Positions 12,561 to 25,200 of a stretch of 60,000 nucleotides of DNA are shown in pieces. Position numbers and translations under genes: made by a program. The notes under the pieces are model-generated. The model was not told the DNA's origin and ran no database searches. It worked only from the letters and a program-made list of their open reading frames with translations. The stretch is from Lineus longissimus (Eukaryota; Nemertea; Pilidiophora; Heteronemertea; Lineidae): positions 28,586,599-28,646,598 of the forward strand of contig NC_088309.1 of assembly GCF_910592395.1 (NCBI RefSeq), given 5' to 3'. Every line of letters begins with the position of its first letter. Position 1 is the stretch's first letter.

Positions 12561-15500
12561 AATCATAATGGGACTCTGTGTAAGCTATAGGGACAGCCAA
12601 CTCTCAGCACTGAGAGGAAGTTTCCAATCAATCTGTTGAGATATTTTGACATCTGGTTGTGTTGTCCTCAGGTGATCAGTGAGTCACATCATCCGAGGAT
12701 CGAACGGAGGCAATCGCAACGGGAAACTTTCCAAACATTCACATCTGATAGAGAAATACTGGAACCAATCATCACAGATATGACAGTTTTGTCAGAATGT
12801 TGGATGCATCATCTTCAGATCAAATTGGCAAAATGGAACCGCAATCTAAGTTAGGTAGCCTAACATTTTAAGAAAACTTAAGTGAAGACTTCATCTAGAA
12901 GATGAAGCTAACAATGTACAACACATAATCCTTTTAAGAAAACAGATTAGCTAAATAATGGAGGTATTCAATAACAAACAAATAAGAAACCAACCAACTC
13001 TAATCATCACTGCAGACATAACAGATTAATGACAGATTAGCCAACAACAGGACAATTAACTAACAGATTAGCCAACAATGGCCAACACTCTTAACTCATC
13101 ATCCACAACAATGGACAACAATGTGGAGTCAAACAATGCTCACTATCTCAGCTATTATTGCAGCTCTTGCCACATGTCCCATGGCTGGGAGAACAAAGGT
13201 AGCCCCTCTCACATGTGACATGGATATGTTGAACAGGCTGAACCAGATGTGCAGTATGATTTGTGACGGGAGCCAGAATCATGTGAAGAAGAAAAAGTTC
13301 ATGTTTTCAATGTTTCTGCTGATAATGACATTTGTAATGTAATAGTTAGGCTGAGTAAGGAGGATGTGTTGTTGTTGTCATTCACAACAAAGGTAGAGTT
13401 ACCTCCAGTTATAGAACAACAACTGCTGGAGATAGAGAAACTTTGAAAATCTTTACACTTTTAACATACCCAGCTCCTGGAAGCCAGGCTTCTTTAGGTT
13501 ACTTTGCCACAAAATCTCACCAGACTTGAAAATGATTGGAGATTCCATTGTATGATATGAAGGATGAGAGGGAGCTCATGTGTCATCAATCGAGCCAATC
13601 TAATTCCGTACACTAGTATCTGGCCAATATATGAAACTATTTGACTTTGTGAACAGATTCCTTCTTGGGTGGATAATGTCGCTTATGAATTGTAATAAAT
13701 CAACACAACATTTGACATGAAAGATAAAGTCATTACGCAATGGAAAAAGTGGCACAATCAAGCACCATCCTCAAAGGAGCAACAAGCGACTTTATGGCGA
13801 AAATATTCCAATTTGAATTTCAGGCCATCTCACAGATCATCGGATGTCATCAACGGAATGTAGAGATTGGGATCTCTGCTTGAATTAACCAGCATCGACG
13901 GGGAAGGATTGCCGCTATGATTTATTGTGTCCTTTCTTCAATAAGTACTTGGTCCATTCTTCACACCGCCAACATCCGTCCCCTTTCAACGCGTGACAAA
14001 TTTAATAAACGACCCAACATGTTATGGGAATAATTGGAACGTTTCTCTTTGGATAAAACGTTACGACAATTTTTCAAAATTGGCGAAATGTTTCGGCGCG
14101 TTCTGTCATCAGATATTAGCAAGTCATGCTTCATGCTTATGTTATGGCCTTTCTTATAAATCATTTGTAAAGATGGGCTGATTAGTCTCGAGTTGCCGGG
14201 TCAGAAGCGTCAAGCGGGCATTCGCTCAAATGACATGGAAGTATCAAAACAATCCATCAGCGATTCACTCTCTTTATCAACGTGTTTATCATTTACAGTT
14301 GCCGTGGTTTCATTCAAACCTAATGTCCTCGGTGATCGTCTTGATTGTAGGATCATCCCGAGGAGGTGAGACTTGAAATCTGGCAATATGAACGGAAGTC
14401 AGCCAGAACATAGACAAAGTACTCTGACAAATGGACCATAGAGATATGAAGTCATTGAACTTCCAAATGTTACTATAGCACCTTTCATTGTTACACAAGG
14501 AAGGGCATTTTCAAGGCATTTCTTCGACCTTTGAATGAGGTCCAATGATGAAGATCATTTCCTAAACCTTGGAAAGAGGCAGTCATAATAATGTTCACTG
14601 GTCTGTCGGTTGACAGCCAGACCACATCTTTGACTTTCAAGCTGATGACTGCTCAGTTTTGAAAGTGATACACTGGTGGTATGAACCATCAAAGTACTCT
14701 CTGATGTGGATGTTTCTCCTCCTAATGATGATGAAGTAGCTGCAAGCAGAGGATGTTCCTCTAAGGTCTGTGGTTTCATGGTTTCATCCATGAATGCTTC
14801 ACATCTGTTCAGGCTTATATTATATTGGTATGACTTCAGTGCAGCCGCAACTGCCACCTTTGGTTACGCTGAATCTGCAATGGCTTTCATGGCCGCTGCA
14901 AACTTAGACTAGTATTTTCAACCATTCACTTCGTGGAGGAATTTATGGCCGACAGATTCGGTGTTTTAACACCAATATCTTAAAATCTAAGAAAATGGAA
15001 GACTGGCACCTAATGATGTGCACCAGGACAAGAAAAAACACTATCGGGTATGAGATTTATCCTGACAGCCACTATTTGAGTAAAGCTTCAAAGCATCTAT
15101 AAAGTTTGTGCACCACCTGATTCTCCGGGCCAGGTGATTCAGTTCAAGATGCCGATGGCGGGAATTAGAAGACATGTTCCCGCAGCGACGAGCGCTTACC
15201 TTGCCTCGAGAGAACGTGCATTTGTTCACGATTCATTCCACAACTGTCCAGTCTCCAGCAGAGGTCAATCAGTTTTAACTTAGGCATGAGATACTGGAGA
15301 AGATCACGTGTAATCAACATAGCGGAGGTTTAACAAGACGCCTCATTCATTGGTGCTGACTTCTGTTGAAGCCATGACAGAAGATCCGCCAGTTGAGGTG
15401 CAATGAAAAGTTCAGCAGAGTGGCGTCTAGGTGAGAATATGTGGGCTTGAGATGACTCAGTGGCAGAGACTAACATTCATGGTAGTCTTCCAAGTCTTCA

Positions 15501-17199
15501 GCCATCAGTGAGAGACGTTCAACCGTCAAAACTCCTTCTGATTTTTTAGATCAAGGAGACCAAAAGTGGCTGATGGTTGACACTTATGTCACTCAAAGTG
15601 TTGTTCCACACCATAGACAATAGAGGGCGACATCAGTTGGTGACTTCAAACACTGATTAGTTGCTTGTGAAACAGAAGAGATACCGGCCATTGTCACATC
15701 CTCGCTTGTTTGAATAAACGACCAAGGCCAAAACCCAGTGCTTTAGAACGGGTTTCCTATCACTTTAGAATGGGTTTTTATGAAAGAATCATAGAATGGG
15801 GTTTGAGGATGTCCATAGTTTTATGATTCATGTGTTTCAAGCCCAAGTAAGAGGGCCTACCTGGCCAGCTTCACAAACACACCAGCCAGGTAAGCCATGG
15901 AGAGAAGTTATTAATATTGTTATATAACAACTACATACCTGGATGAAATGTACCTGACTCAAGTTGGCTAGAAAACCATGTACATTTGACACAGAATCCT
16001 GTAGAGCAGTACCGAGTAACTGGTCCAGCTTAAGGTGGACTGAATCTGTAGTAATCATAGCTAATATCATGGGGTAAAGACCAATATTGAGGTCCATCCC
16101 ACCGTAACCTGACCTGAATGATGTCTGCAGAGACATACAATGACATGAGCATCTTACACAGGTGACTTTGGCAAACTTTCAAATCAAGTTTGAGCAACTG
16201 GATGAAAGTCGGGTATGCTATCGCCAAGACCTTGGCATTGTGAGCACGCGTTATCACAGCCAAGTAAGGCCAGGCTAGCATCGGACAGGTACGCTATGAA
16301 ACCACCGATCACCCCATGCGACTAGAGGCCGAGGAAATCAGTTTGTCTTCTTCTTGATTTCCTCCGCAAACACTCTAGCCGGTTATTAATAGTGCATGTC
16401 CTGATAGTTTGAACTATAAATAGGCCCCAGGTTACCACCTGGGATTGAGGATAACTTGGCAGGATGCTCCGATATGAGAGTGAGCAGCCATTGATCGCTG
16501 CCGTGTTCGATGATTGAGCTGATTGGTTTCGGGTCTCGACCACATTGAGAGGTGGCGGCTGAAATTTCCCCAGAACCAACTGAACCACAGACCGCCTGTT
16601 TGATGTCCTCACCTGACCCTCTCCGAGCAGTAAATCGCCACTTTTTTCATCATCACTCCACACATGACCTCTTGTCACCTTTATTCGAATGTCATTACAG
16701 AGACTAACTGCCACAACATCATGAAATATTAGCGGTGACAACCGTACTGAGGGGTAATGAGAGGGATCGATGGCTCAACACCATTGACGGCAGTCGTACA
16801 CGACAGATTTGAAATGAATATCACTCGACACACTCCATTTTGAGGCTCACTTCACCGACTAATAACTGCTTCAAGAGAGTGTCAAAATATTTTGCACGTT
16901 AGAGTTCGTTTTTAGTTTTCTAAGGTGAAGAGTACTGCAGTGCACTTTTTGCACAGAATGGTGAACTGATTAAGGGGGAAAGACCTAACACCATCCATAT
17001 TCATGTCAAAATCACAGAAAATGGACAAAAAGCACAAGCCACCTGTTAAAATCTGTCATCAAGTGGAATTTTGCCCGCCTGAGGCCTCTATATGCAAGGC
17101 TGAAATAGCATCTCTATCATTGTTCACTGTATTTAATTGGAAAGCTGTAGCTTCAAACAGTTCCTTCACCTAGAACACGATCTAGTGTAACATGGGTGG

Positions 17200-18041
17200 G
17201 GCTCTGATAGTACTGAACACATGTGAGGCTCTGATAGTACTAAACACATGTGAACAGGCAAGACACAGATCAGGGGCTCTGATAGTACTGAACACATGTG
17301 AACAGGCAAGACACAGATCAGGGGCTCTGATAGTACTGAACACATGTGAACAGGCAAGACACAGATCAGGGGCTCTGATAGTACTAAACACATGTGAACA
17401 GGCAAGACACAGATCAGGGGCTCTGATAGTACTAAACACATGTGAACAGGCAAGACACAGATCAGGAGCTCTGATAGTACTGAACACATGTGAACAGGCA
17501 AGACACAGATCAGGAGCTCTGATAGTACTAAACACATGTGAACAGGCAAGACACAGATCAGGGGCTCTGATAGTACTGAACACATGTGAACAGGCAAGAC
17601 ACAGATCAGGGGCTCTGATAGTACTGAACACATGTGAACAGGCAAGACACAGATCAGGGGCTCTGATAGTACTGAACACATGTGAACAGGCAAGACACAG
17701 ATCAGGGGCTCTGATAGTACTGAACACATGTGAACAGGCAAGACACAGATCAGGGGCTCTGATAGTACTGAACACATGTGAACAGGCAAGACACAGATCA
17801 GGGGCTCTGATAGTACTGAACACATGTGAACAGGCAAGACACAGATCAGGGGCTCTGATAGTACTAAACACATGTGAACAGGCAAGACACAGATCAGGGG
17901 CTCTGATAGTACTGAACACATGTGAACAGGCAAGACACAGATCAGGAGCTCTGATAGTACTAAACACATGTGAACAGGCAAGACACAGATCAGGGGCTCT
18001 GATAGTACTGAACACATGTGAACAGGCACGACACAGATCAG
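17200..18041. repeat. 48-bp minisatellite, about 18 units
   Basis: This is a near-perfect head-to-tail array with a 48-bp period. The unit contains GCTCTGATAGTACT, ACACATGTGA and ACAGGCAAGACACAGATCAG. The first unit is truncated to about 27 bp. Units differ mainly at two positions (CTGAAC versus CTAAAC, and CAGGGG versus CAGGAG). The period is a multiple of three and lacks stops in several frames, which produces long repetitive ORFs on both strands (about 285-340 codons) that I regard as artefacts. It lies in the basonuclin intron, 36 bp from the donor of the 103-bp exon. Each unit carries the palindrome CACATGTG, an E-box-like core. Confidence 0.97.
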
Positions 18042-18077
18042 TGACATGAGAAACTGGATTAGAAGTTATAAACTCAC

Positions 18078-18180
18078 CGTGAATGACCCATCCGTGTTTA
18101 CATGTCTCACAAACTCGTATCGTTGACTTTCCGGGAGCGAAGCATTCACATGAGCAGTTTGGCAGCGTGCAGCGTATTGC
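18078..18180 (-). CDS. BNC2: Basonuclin, upstream coding exon (Cys-rich N-terminal motif)
   Basis: This 103-bp exon follows an acceptor (CTTTCAG at 18181-18187) and ends at a CACG|GTGAGT donor (GT at 18076-18077). It starts in phase 0 with GCA and encodes [14 protein letters not shown], then a PGK turn and [12 protein letters not shown]. This is the cysteine-rich block near the N terminus of basonuclins (AIRCT...NC.CE.F.PGK....C..CKHGW). The last base, G, pairs with CT of the 239-bp exon to form Ala. It is an internal exon, so the start codon and first exon(s) lie further upstream (higher coordinates) and were not identified. A 48-bp minisatellite begins 36 bp past its donor inside the intron. 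The reading frame also stays open through that intron (see findings). Confidence 0.92.
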
Positions 18181-21100
18181 CTGAAAGGACCAAAGAGAAA
18201 CCATATTAAGATTTCATGTGTTGGCTGGTGAATGACACATTCTTAGACAGAACACACACAAATGATCTGAAAACAAAATCACAAATCTTTGAATTAGATA
18301 TTCAGAGTTCACAAATAAAGACACTAATGCATATTTTTACCCCTTATGAAACTCGAAGGGGGGGGGTCACTTCGCAGACAATTCAGTTTTGGACTGTTAA
18401 TCCAAAGTCATTTGACAACTCCTCACAGAACAGACTTTTAAAACACCAACAATTTTTACAACACTGTGAGTTTGAATACCTGGAAGAACATGGGCGTCCG
18501 ATGAGGTAATCCCATGAGTTGGTGGAGGAACGGAGGGATCGGGAATGGTGCACATGGGAATGGTTGGAGATGCATCATCGCTGATCAGTCAGATCCATGT
18601 GAGGTCAAAGTCCCAGGATAAATGATCAGTTGCACTATTAAGCTAATTCACAATTACAATTGGTTCCATCTTAAGTCACTGCTTCTGGACTCCTTCAAGT
18701 TCACAACTAGGTTTCCTTTCCATTATTTACAAGTTTCTATTGCAATATTCCAAGTTCAACATGCTGATGAGCTGAGTCACAACACTCAAAGGACTTCATC
18801 CCTTTCTATGTAAGTTGACTAAATATCCTACTACAAGCAAAAAAACCATCATGACATTACGTAATTCCAAGACAGACAATCTCTACCGAGCAGAAATGAG
18901 AACATTATCATTTCCTCAAGATTGTGCAAAACTTGGAATAGTTTAAAGAATGTTTGAAACGCCAACTGATCATATCCACTTCTTAATGGAGTCCAGCGCA
19001 ACAGATCCGTCTGATGAAATCAATGTCGAACTTTTCTTGAATTTTTACAGCGCCATCACATCTCTCACCAATGAGATGATCCACACAAATGAAACCATCC
19101 CAACACGCGTGTTCCTCCGGTCATATTTGAATTGACGAAGCCAAGGTTGGCGAGAAGCTGCACCAATCAACTCATGGCTATTCGACTAAATCAAAATCAC
19201 ATCTGATTACTCCCGAGACGAATGGTCGAGCCGTTTAGATGTATCGTGTTTTATGCCGTGGTGAGTTTCGATACAGTAATGCGCCGTCTCGTGTGCGAGA
19301 CCCGCTCTCGCTGATGTCATTCACGCTGTTTCAATACAGCCGGACTAGTGGCACCTTCCTGGCAGAAACAGTTATAACCACACACCGCAAGTGAAACCAT
19401 TGTATTAATGCAGCCACTTGTTAAACAATTGTTATAATGACGAGAATCACGCCCCTTTTATGAGAGAATCACAGCGCTCTCGTGCTGGAGCCCAGGGCGA
19501 TGACGCCATTGTTCACACCGCCATTCTCATAGCTGTCATTTAGCGAGTTTTTACATTGCAATTGGGGAGGTGATTTAACTGCTACAGATGTCTAATCAAA
19601 GTAAAATATCAAAATATAATGATCTGAATTGGCCGAACCCTCAAAAAGACCATATTTTCTGTTAGCATATCTATGTTTGATGATGGACAGAGTTGTTCAA
19701 GGATGCCATGTTGGCACAAGTTACAGATGTACTGCCTGTTCGAGCAACCATTTGAACCCAACGAGAGTTTCCTCAAGACACTCATGGGAACGTCATCGGT
19801 TCCTTTGCCCCCAATGTCGGTTTTTGGCCGTTTATTTCCGTACTTTTATCAAGAGAACTGACTTTATCATCCGAACGACTCAGCTAAGTTCAACATCGAT
19901 GAGTGTAATTTTTTACGCAATAATCCGTTAATAAATTGACAAATATCCTTATGTCTTTATCGGATCATCCTCTTGAGCTTTAAAAATCAATTTTCGTGGC
20001 GTCAAAGGGATTTTCACGCTTTATTTTACGTGGCCTCATTGTCTCTCTTCAAAGGGAGATCAGCGATCAGAAGTCATAGGTTAGAAAGAGGGTTATAACC
20101 AGTGGGTCAGGGGTTCAATACTCAGTTGGCCCACTGAATCTATGTGACACTTTGATGGCTCAATGGCATCAATCAGACACATTCTATTCAAACTTGGCAG
20201 CTAGCTACTAAAACATAGGACCTCCTCTCTACTTGCAGTATCATATAACATAACATTAAAGTGATACTTCCATAAAATGCAACAATGTCTTTTAAAACAA
20301 TGCTAGCTGATGTCAAGCACATGAATGCCCTGAGAGGCACTTGAATATTCGGTGGTGGTGGTGTTCGATGATTTCCCGCGTCGAAGGACCAGCTTTGGCG
20401 TCAGGAACGTATTAACAGTTAATCTCGCTACAATAACGATTACACTTCTGGGACGAGCAAAACTATCTTTTTTTGTCTAAACTCTACGCGTCTGCGACTG
20501 AATAAGCTCCCAACACTTGACAGAATAATGCGTTTTATAAGTATAACCTCCCCAAAGTTTTGCGATAGTTAAGTTCTAATTCCGTAAAGTGTCTGTAGGA
20601 CTGTTGTTGACAGTGAATTTATCAGCTTATTCTAAGAGTTTATTGATCAGTTGATATTCCATTGTGACCGAGGCAAATGTTGTGCCATGTTAAAACAATA
20701 AGTCAGCCCTCATGGTACTCACTGCGGCTTCACAACGCTTCTTGTAATTCATTAAGGCCAGGATAACGTCACAACAAACACCTAAGTTCTTTTAATTGAG
20801 ATCAATCGAGGGGAGCTTTGATGGAGGAGACCACACTTCATATGTTCTGGATCCATTGTTGAGAAGGGCTATTCCAGCATTCATACCTTGTCAATGCATC
20901 GTAAAAGATTCATAATTGACCCAGTCACACTGGGCAGACAAATCAAAGTTTACGCCCAATTTCCACCGATATCGTGGAACAATCATCCTTTGTCAGAAGA
21001 AAAGCGTCCATTAAAGATATGGAACCGTGAAATCGTACCGTGTTTCTGGCCAAGTGACATGTTAATTGCACCTTGTTTGGGTCTGGTTGCTGTTGGACAA

Positions 21101-22188
21101 ACTCAGGCAAAGCTCAAGTAGCTTTTGATTAATATCATTAAACAATTATTTAATGCCCCTCAAGGAGGTGAAAGATTTGACATCTCGGACCACTTTGATT
21201 AGTGGCAATGGTGGAAAGAAGAGTTCGCCTAATGCGTGTTTAAAGGGAAGCATTATAACCTGTGACTTGTTCAATGTTACATTTGTATCAAGTGGTTACC
21301 AAGCTTTTATCACCAGCTATCCCTTGTCAATAACATAACACACAATGCGTAAAATAATTAGTCAAAACTGACATGCATTGTTTGGATTGGTCATTTCAAC
21401 AGTGCAGAGTTGCAAAGAACAAATGAACCTGGTGAAGTGATGACTTTATGATTGTGAGGCACTGTAAATAACAACTGTAACTTTGGACTTAATAATCCCT
21501 GGAGATGAAAGGAACATTTGGAAGTCAAATATGAGATGATCCACTTGTTCTGATGGAAGTTGTTAGGTCCATACTCTGACCTCCTTGTAAACATTTCCAA
21601 TTCAGATGTCCTGATGGGTTCACGCTGGTGTATTTCATGAGACCAGGTACTCAGAGCTGTGGTGAAACATCCATGTTCCTACCTCAACTGGCTGGACATC
21701 TCTTTAGCAAGGCAAAAGATTGTCAAAACAGATGTGCCGTCAAGGTCCCTTCTTCAAATCCTGGCAGTGACACTTCATTTTGTTCACTGTAGTATGACTG
21801 CTATGGCTGCCAAGTTCTTTTGGCAAAATAGGCTGATAGGATAGGCTTTGGCTTTCCACAATGACAAACAGGGAAATGTCTGTATGTATAATGAAGTAAG
21901 GATACCTGGTATAATGATGTGTATGATATGAACATTTAGTGAAGGTAAAAGACCTTCTTGATCAACTATAAGAACTAGTCATATCAAGCACCTACTGCAG
22001 GTGTGAAGGAGATCGGTGATGGTAAGCCTAGCTGACTGACACCCAGATATAACATGGAGGGGCTCATCTTCCAACACCTGAACACACATCAGGAACTTGG
22101 TTCAACAACCATCTACATGTCACATGTGCACAACATAATGCACTGAAAACACACTCAATTCAGACAATCTATTTCACAAAGTAGATAA

Positions 22189-22203
22189 CCCCCCCCCCCC
22201 CCC
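22189..22203. repeat. Poly-C tract (15 C)
   Basis: A homopolymer C run in non-coding sequence; its length is probably unstable. Confidence 0.8.
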
Positions 22204-25200
22204 ATTCCTAGACTGGGCAAGCTATTGGTCTGTCTCTTCTTCCCTTAATCACACATTTCATCCTTGGGGAAGTCACTTAACTCCCATCATATGAGTTAAA
22301 ACACAGTAACTTGAAACTTTACTAAAACAAGTTGGCTTTCACTCTTTGATGGACTTGTTTTTTCAAAATGATGACCAAAGTAAACACCGTTTGGAAGCAA
22401 ACGACCCTCCTATTCCCGTTCTTAATAACCTGGCCATAATAGCCACCACGAGTAACCGAACAGACCCAAGCATAATAAGACCTTAAGGGATTGCAACAGT
22501 ACTAAAAACATCATGAGGAAATACGTCCTAATATCAAACGTCCAGCATCCCATTTATATTTCATGTTAATATCACATCCCAACTTTGATTATTTCAACAA
22601 CAAATTGACAAATATGAGAATAGAGACTGAAAAACCACATCACAGCTCGTGAAAGAAACCTGCCCTCATTTGACTCCAAAACAAAAACAACGTTTCATTT
22701 ATCAAGGAATTTTTCACAGCAAGAATTGGTCTAAACAAATTAGTCCTAGCGGAGACATTAATGAATGCGGGAACCCGTGTTGTGCCATTACACAAATGTG
22801 ATTGCCAGAACCGGAATGAGGTGCATAATAACGGGGCCCCCACTCCTTGTTAAAACTACATTCATTTGCCGCTAATTGTGGTGCATCCCTGAGACAATGT
22901 AGTTGCTTGAAATTTCATCAGTCAGCTGATCAAGACATCATTTAGGGTGTGACTGATTGTGTCAATGAAGACGTCATTTTGCTTGTCATTCATTGCTTAC
23001 ACTGGAGGGTGAGCTGACCAAATCTTTTTCACCAAAACACCACTTTATCCAAAGAAAATGGTCCAAGTCTTACTGGCGGAGAGGAACCACTTGAAAACTG
23101 GAGAGAAAACTTCGTAAATTGACAGCAAGGTAGCCAGTAGTACTTTGCTCAAGGAACCAAAAATGTTCACTGACATTAACACTTGGAAAAGATGGAGTGG
23201 CCACATCAAGACCCAACCCAACTACTTCCTCAAGATTCTCAAACTGGATGAAATATATTGGCAATATTGATTACTTGGGCTTGATTGGAAACTTCCATCT
23301 GTGGATGAGGCAAGCATTAGGTATGTGAGCCAGGTGGATCCTGCACGGCTTGGCGACTTCCAGCAGAGCTGCTCCTGTTGCACCAGCTTCCCGAGGTTGG
23401 CCATCAGGACAGCCGGAATAAGCTGTGAGAGTTGGTTAACACCTGAGTAAGATCTTTCAGGCCCGGTTAATCTTGCCTTGCATGCATGGATGCTGAGATA
23501 GGTGGGATGGTGTACCGAGTGCAAAGGCTTGGGAACTGGGCCCTGTCAGCTGTGCAGTCCAAATGCCAATAAAATCCGGCCACATTAATTTTATAATGTA
23601 ACCACCACTGGTGTAGGAAAGGGGCATTTCAAGGTTGTGGCTCAATTAATCTCATTAGAATGTCACCACCTCTGACTATCTAATTTCAACTTGATTTGAA
23701 AGTTTTCCTCGTATTCAAGACAACGTTACCGAGATCAAAACAATGTCACAGAATTACTGCTAGTTTTGAATAATCAGGTCCCATGAAATCAAAGCTCATT
23801 GACCTTCTGCCAAAACTACCGACACTGATGCGAAAAAGCCAATGTTTTTATACTCATCTTGTCAAAACATTACAAACTGAAGAGATCTGGCCTCCTCCTC
23901 ATAGCTAAACCACAATACTCAGGTACAGAACAAGTCTTCCCATCTTCAACATGCACATCACTGGCTTCGTACCCTGATTTACGACCATGAATTTCAAGCG
24001 AATCGGCCAGAAAGTTGCAAGGAGTGCGTGCAGAGAAAAGAAAAAGACAATACCTGGAGGTGAAAGCGTGACCTAATCTTCCAAACCGGATCCATCGTTA
24101 ACTTCTGTCAGCTCAGAGGTCATCCCCGATAGAACTCCTGTCACAAAGTTATTGAACTGACAACAAACTGCTAAGAATCTTGAATGCTCGCGTTACATCG
24201 ACGATTAAAGACCACGTCACAGTGTTCCCTATCACAAATGACTGGAGCAGCAAGATGCTCAATAGGAGTGACTGACTGGGATTAAAGAGCACCTCACACC
24301 TAATGACTACTTCACCTCCTTGAGTGACCAGGGCTCAAGAAATGATCCCTCCTAAAAAGGGAGCAGGCCTAGCCACTCAGTCTCCACACAGGGACTAAGT
24401 TTCGTAATCATGCTAATATCTTACTTAAGAGGATTTCAGCATAGCATCTGGCTAGCATTTAGATATCCACTGTTAGCCAGACTTGTACAGGTACACTTAG
24501 CCTCAAGAAGAATCATGGTCAACAGATATGCTGTATAGGACGGGAAAGAGGCTTCATTACTTGTTCACCTTTCTGCGAGTATGATGAATGATCATGATTC
24601 AAAGATGGCTGTCAATTAGATAATTCAATAACACTACAGCCCATTCTCATCTGCGGTTCCTGTGTTGGTTAGAATCTGTAGTGCCAATCATTTGGATCAT
24701 GTCTTCTTGGCTTGATGCAGAATGTTGGTTAGAGAAATGTCAGCCATTTTGATAGTCAACCAATTGATGTAAAGGTCTCTGATCAAATTGTTTAAGGTAA
24801 ATAGAAGATGTCACTTTTATCCTGTAGATTTCAAAACAAAGTTTAACCAAGGTGATGTCACGTCTGCTCCAGACAGACGACCTTCAAATGTGATGAAACG
24901 CTCTTCACTGACGTCATCAGGTTTTGTGACAGAGACAAAGATCGCATGATCAAACACACAACAAACCAAGTTGCAAACCGTTTGAAACATGACTTGTGAA
25001 AACAATGGTTTGATGAGACAAATCAATGAAATCAGCCGAGAAAAAGACACCATTGAACCAGCCTCATTTGATGCAACACCGGTTGTAACCGGTGACAGAA
25101 GAAGACCAATCAGTGCTAAAACATAACGCCCTCAGTCAAGGCTAAAGTACAATGTGTATCATGACATAGATCGATTCATTAGCAAGCATAGCTTGGATCA

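Larger units (their letters stand above)
4817..18077 (-). other. BNC2: Basonuclin long intron (13.3 kb)
   Basis: This phase-1 intron lies between the 103-bp and 239-bp exons. It is mostly unique AT-rich sequence with no recognisable coding exon on either strand. Several ORFs of 60-170 codons occur (for example 8579-9100 plus, 16322-16741 minus), but none shows a domain, repeat or splice-framed conservation that I can recognise. It contains an A/T-rich transposon-like repeat near 5330-5671, a poly-C tract (12548-12560) and, at its 5' (high-coordinate) end, the 48-bp minisatellite. Confidence 0.8.

Noticed and set aside
17200-18041. Possible CRISPR-like array
   Set aside because: The units are contiguous near-identical 48-mers with no unique spacers, in animal DNA.
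17166-18204. Long repetitive ORFs (about 285-340 codons) on both strands over the 48-bp array
   Set aside because: They arise because the 48-bp unit is a multiple of three and lacks stops in several frames. Equal openness on both strands argues against protein coding. Only the in-frame link to the basonuclin exon is kept as a finding.
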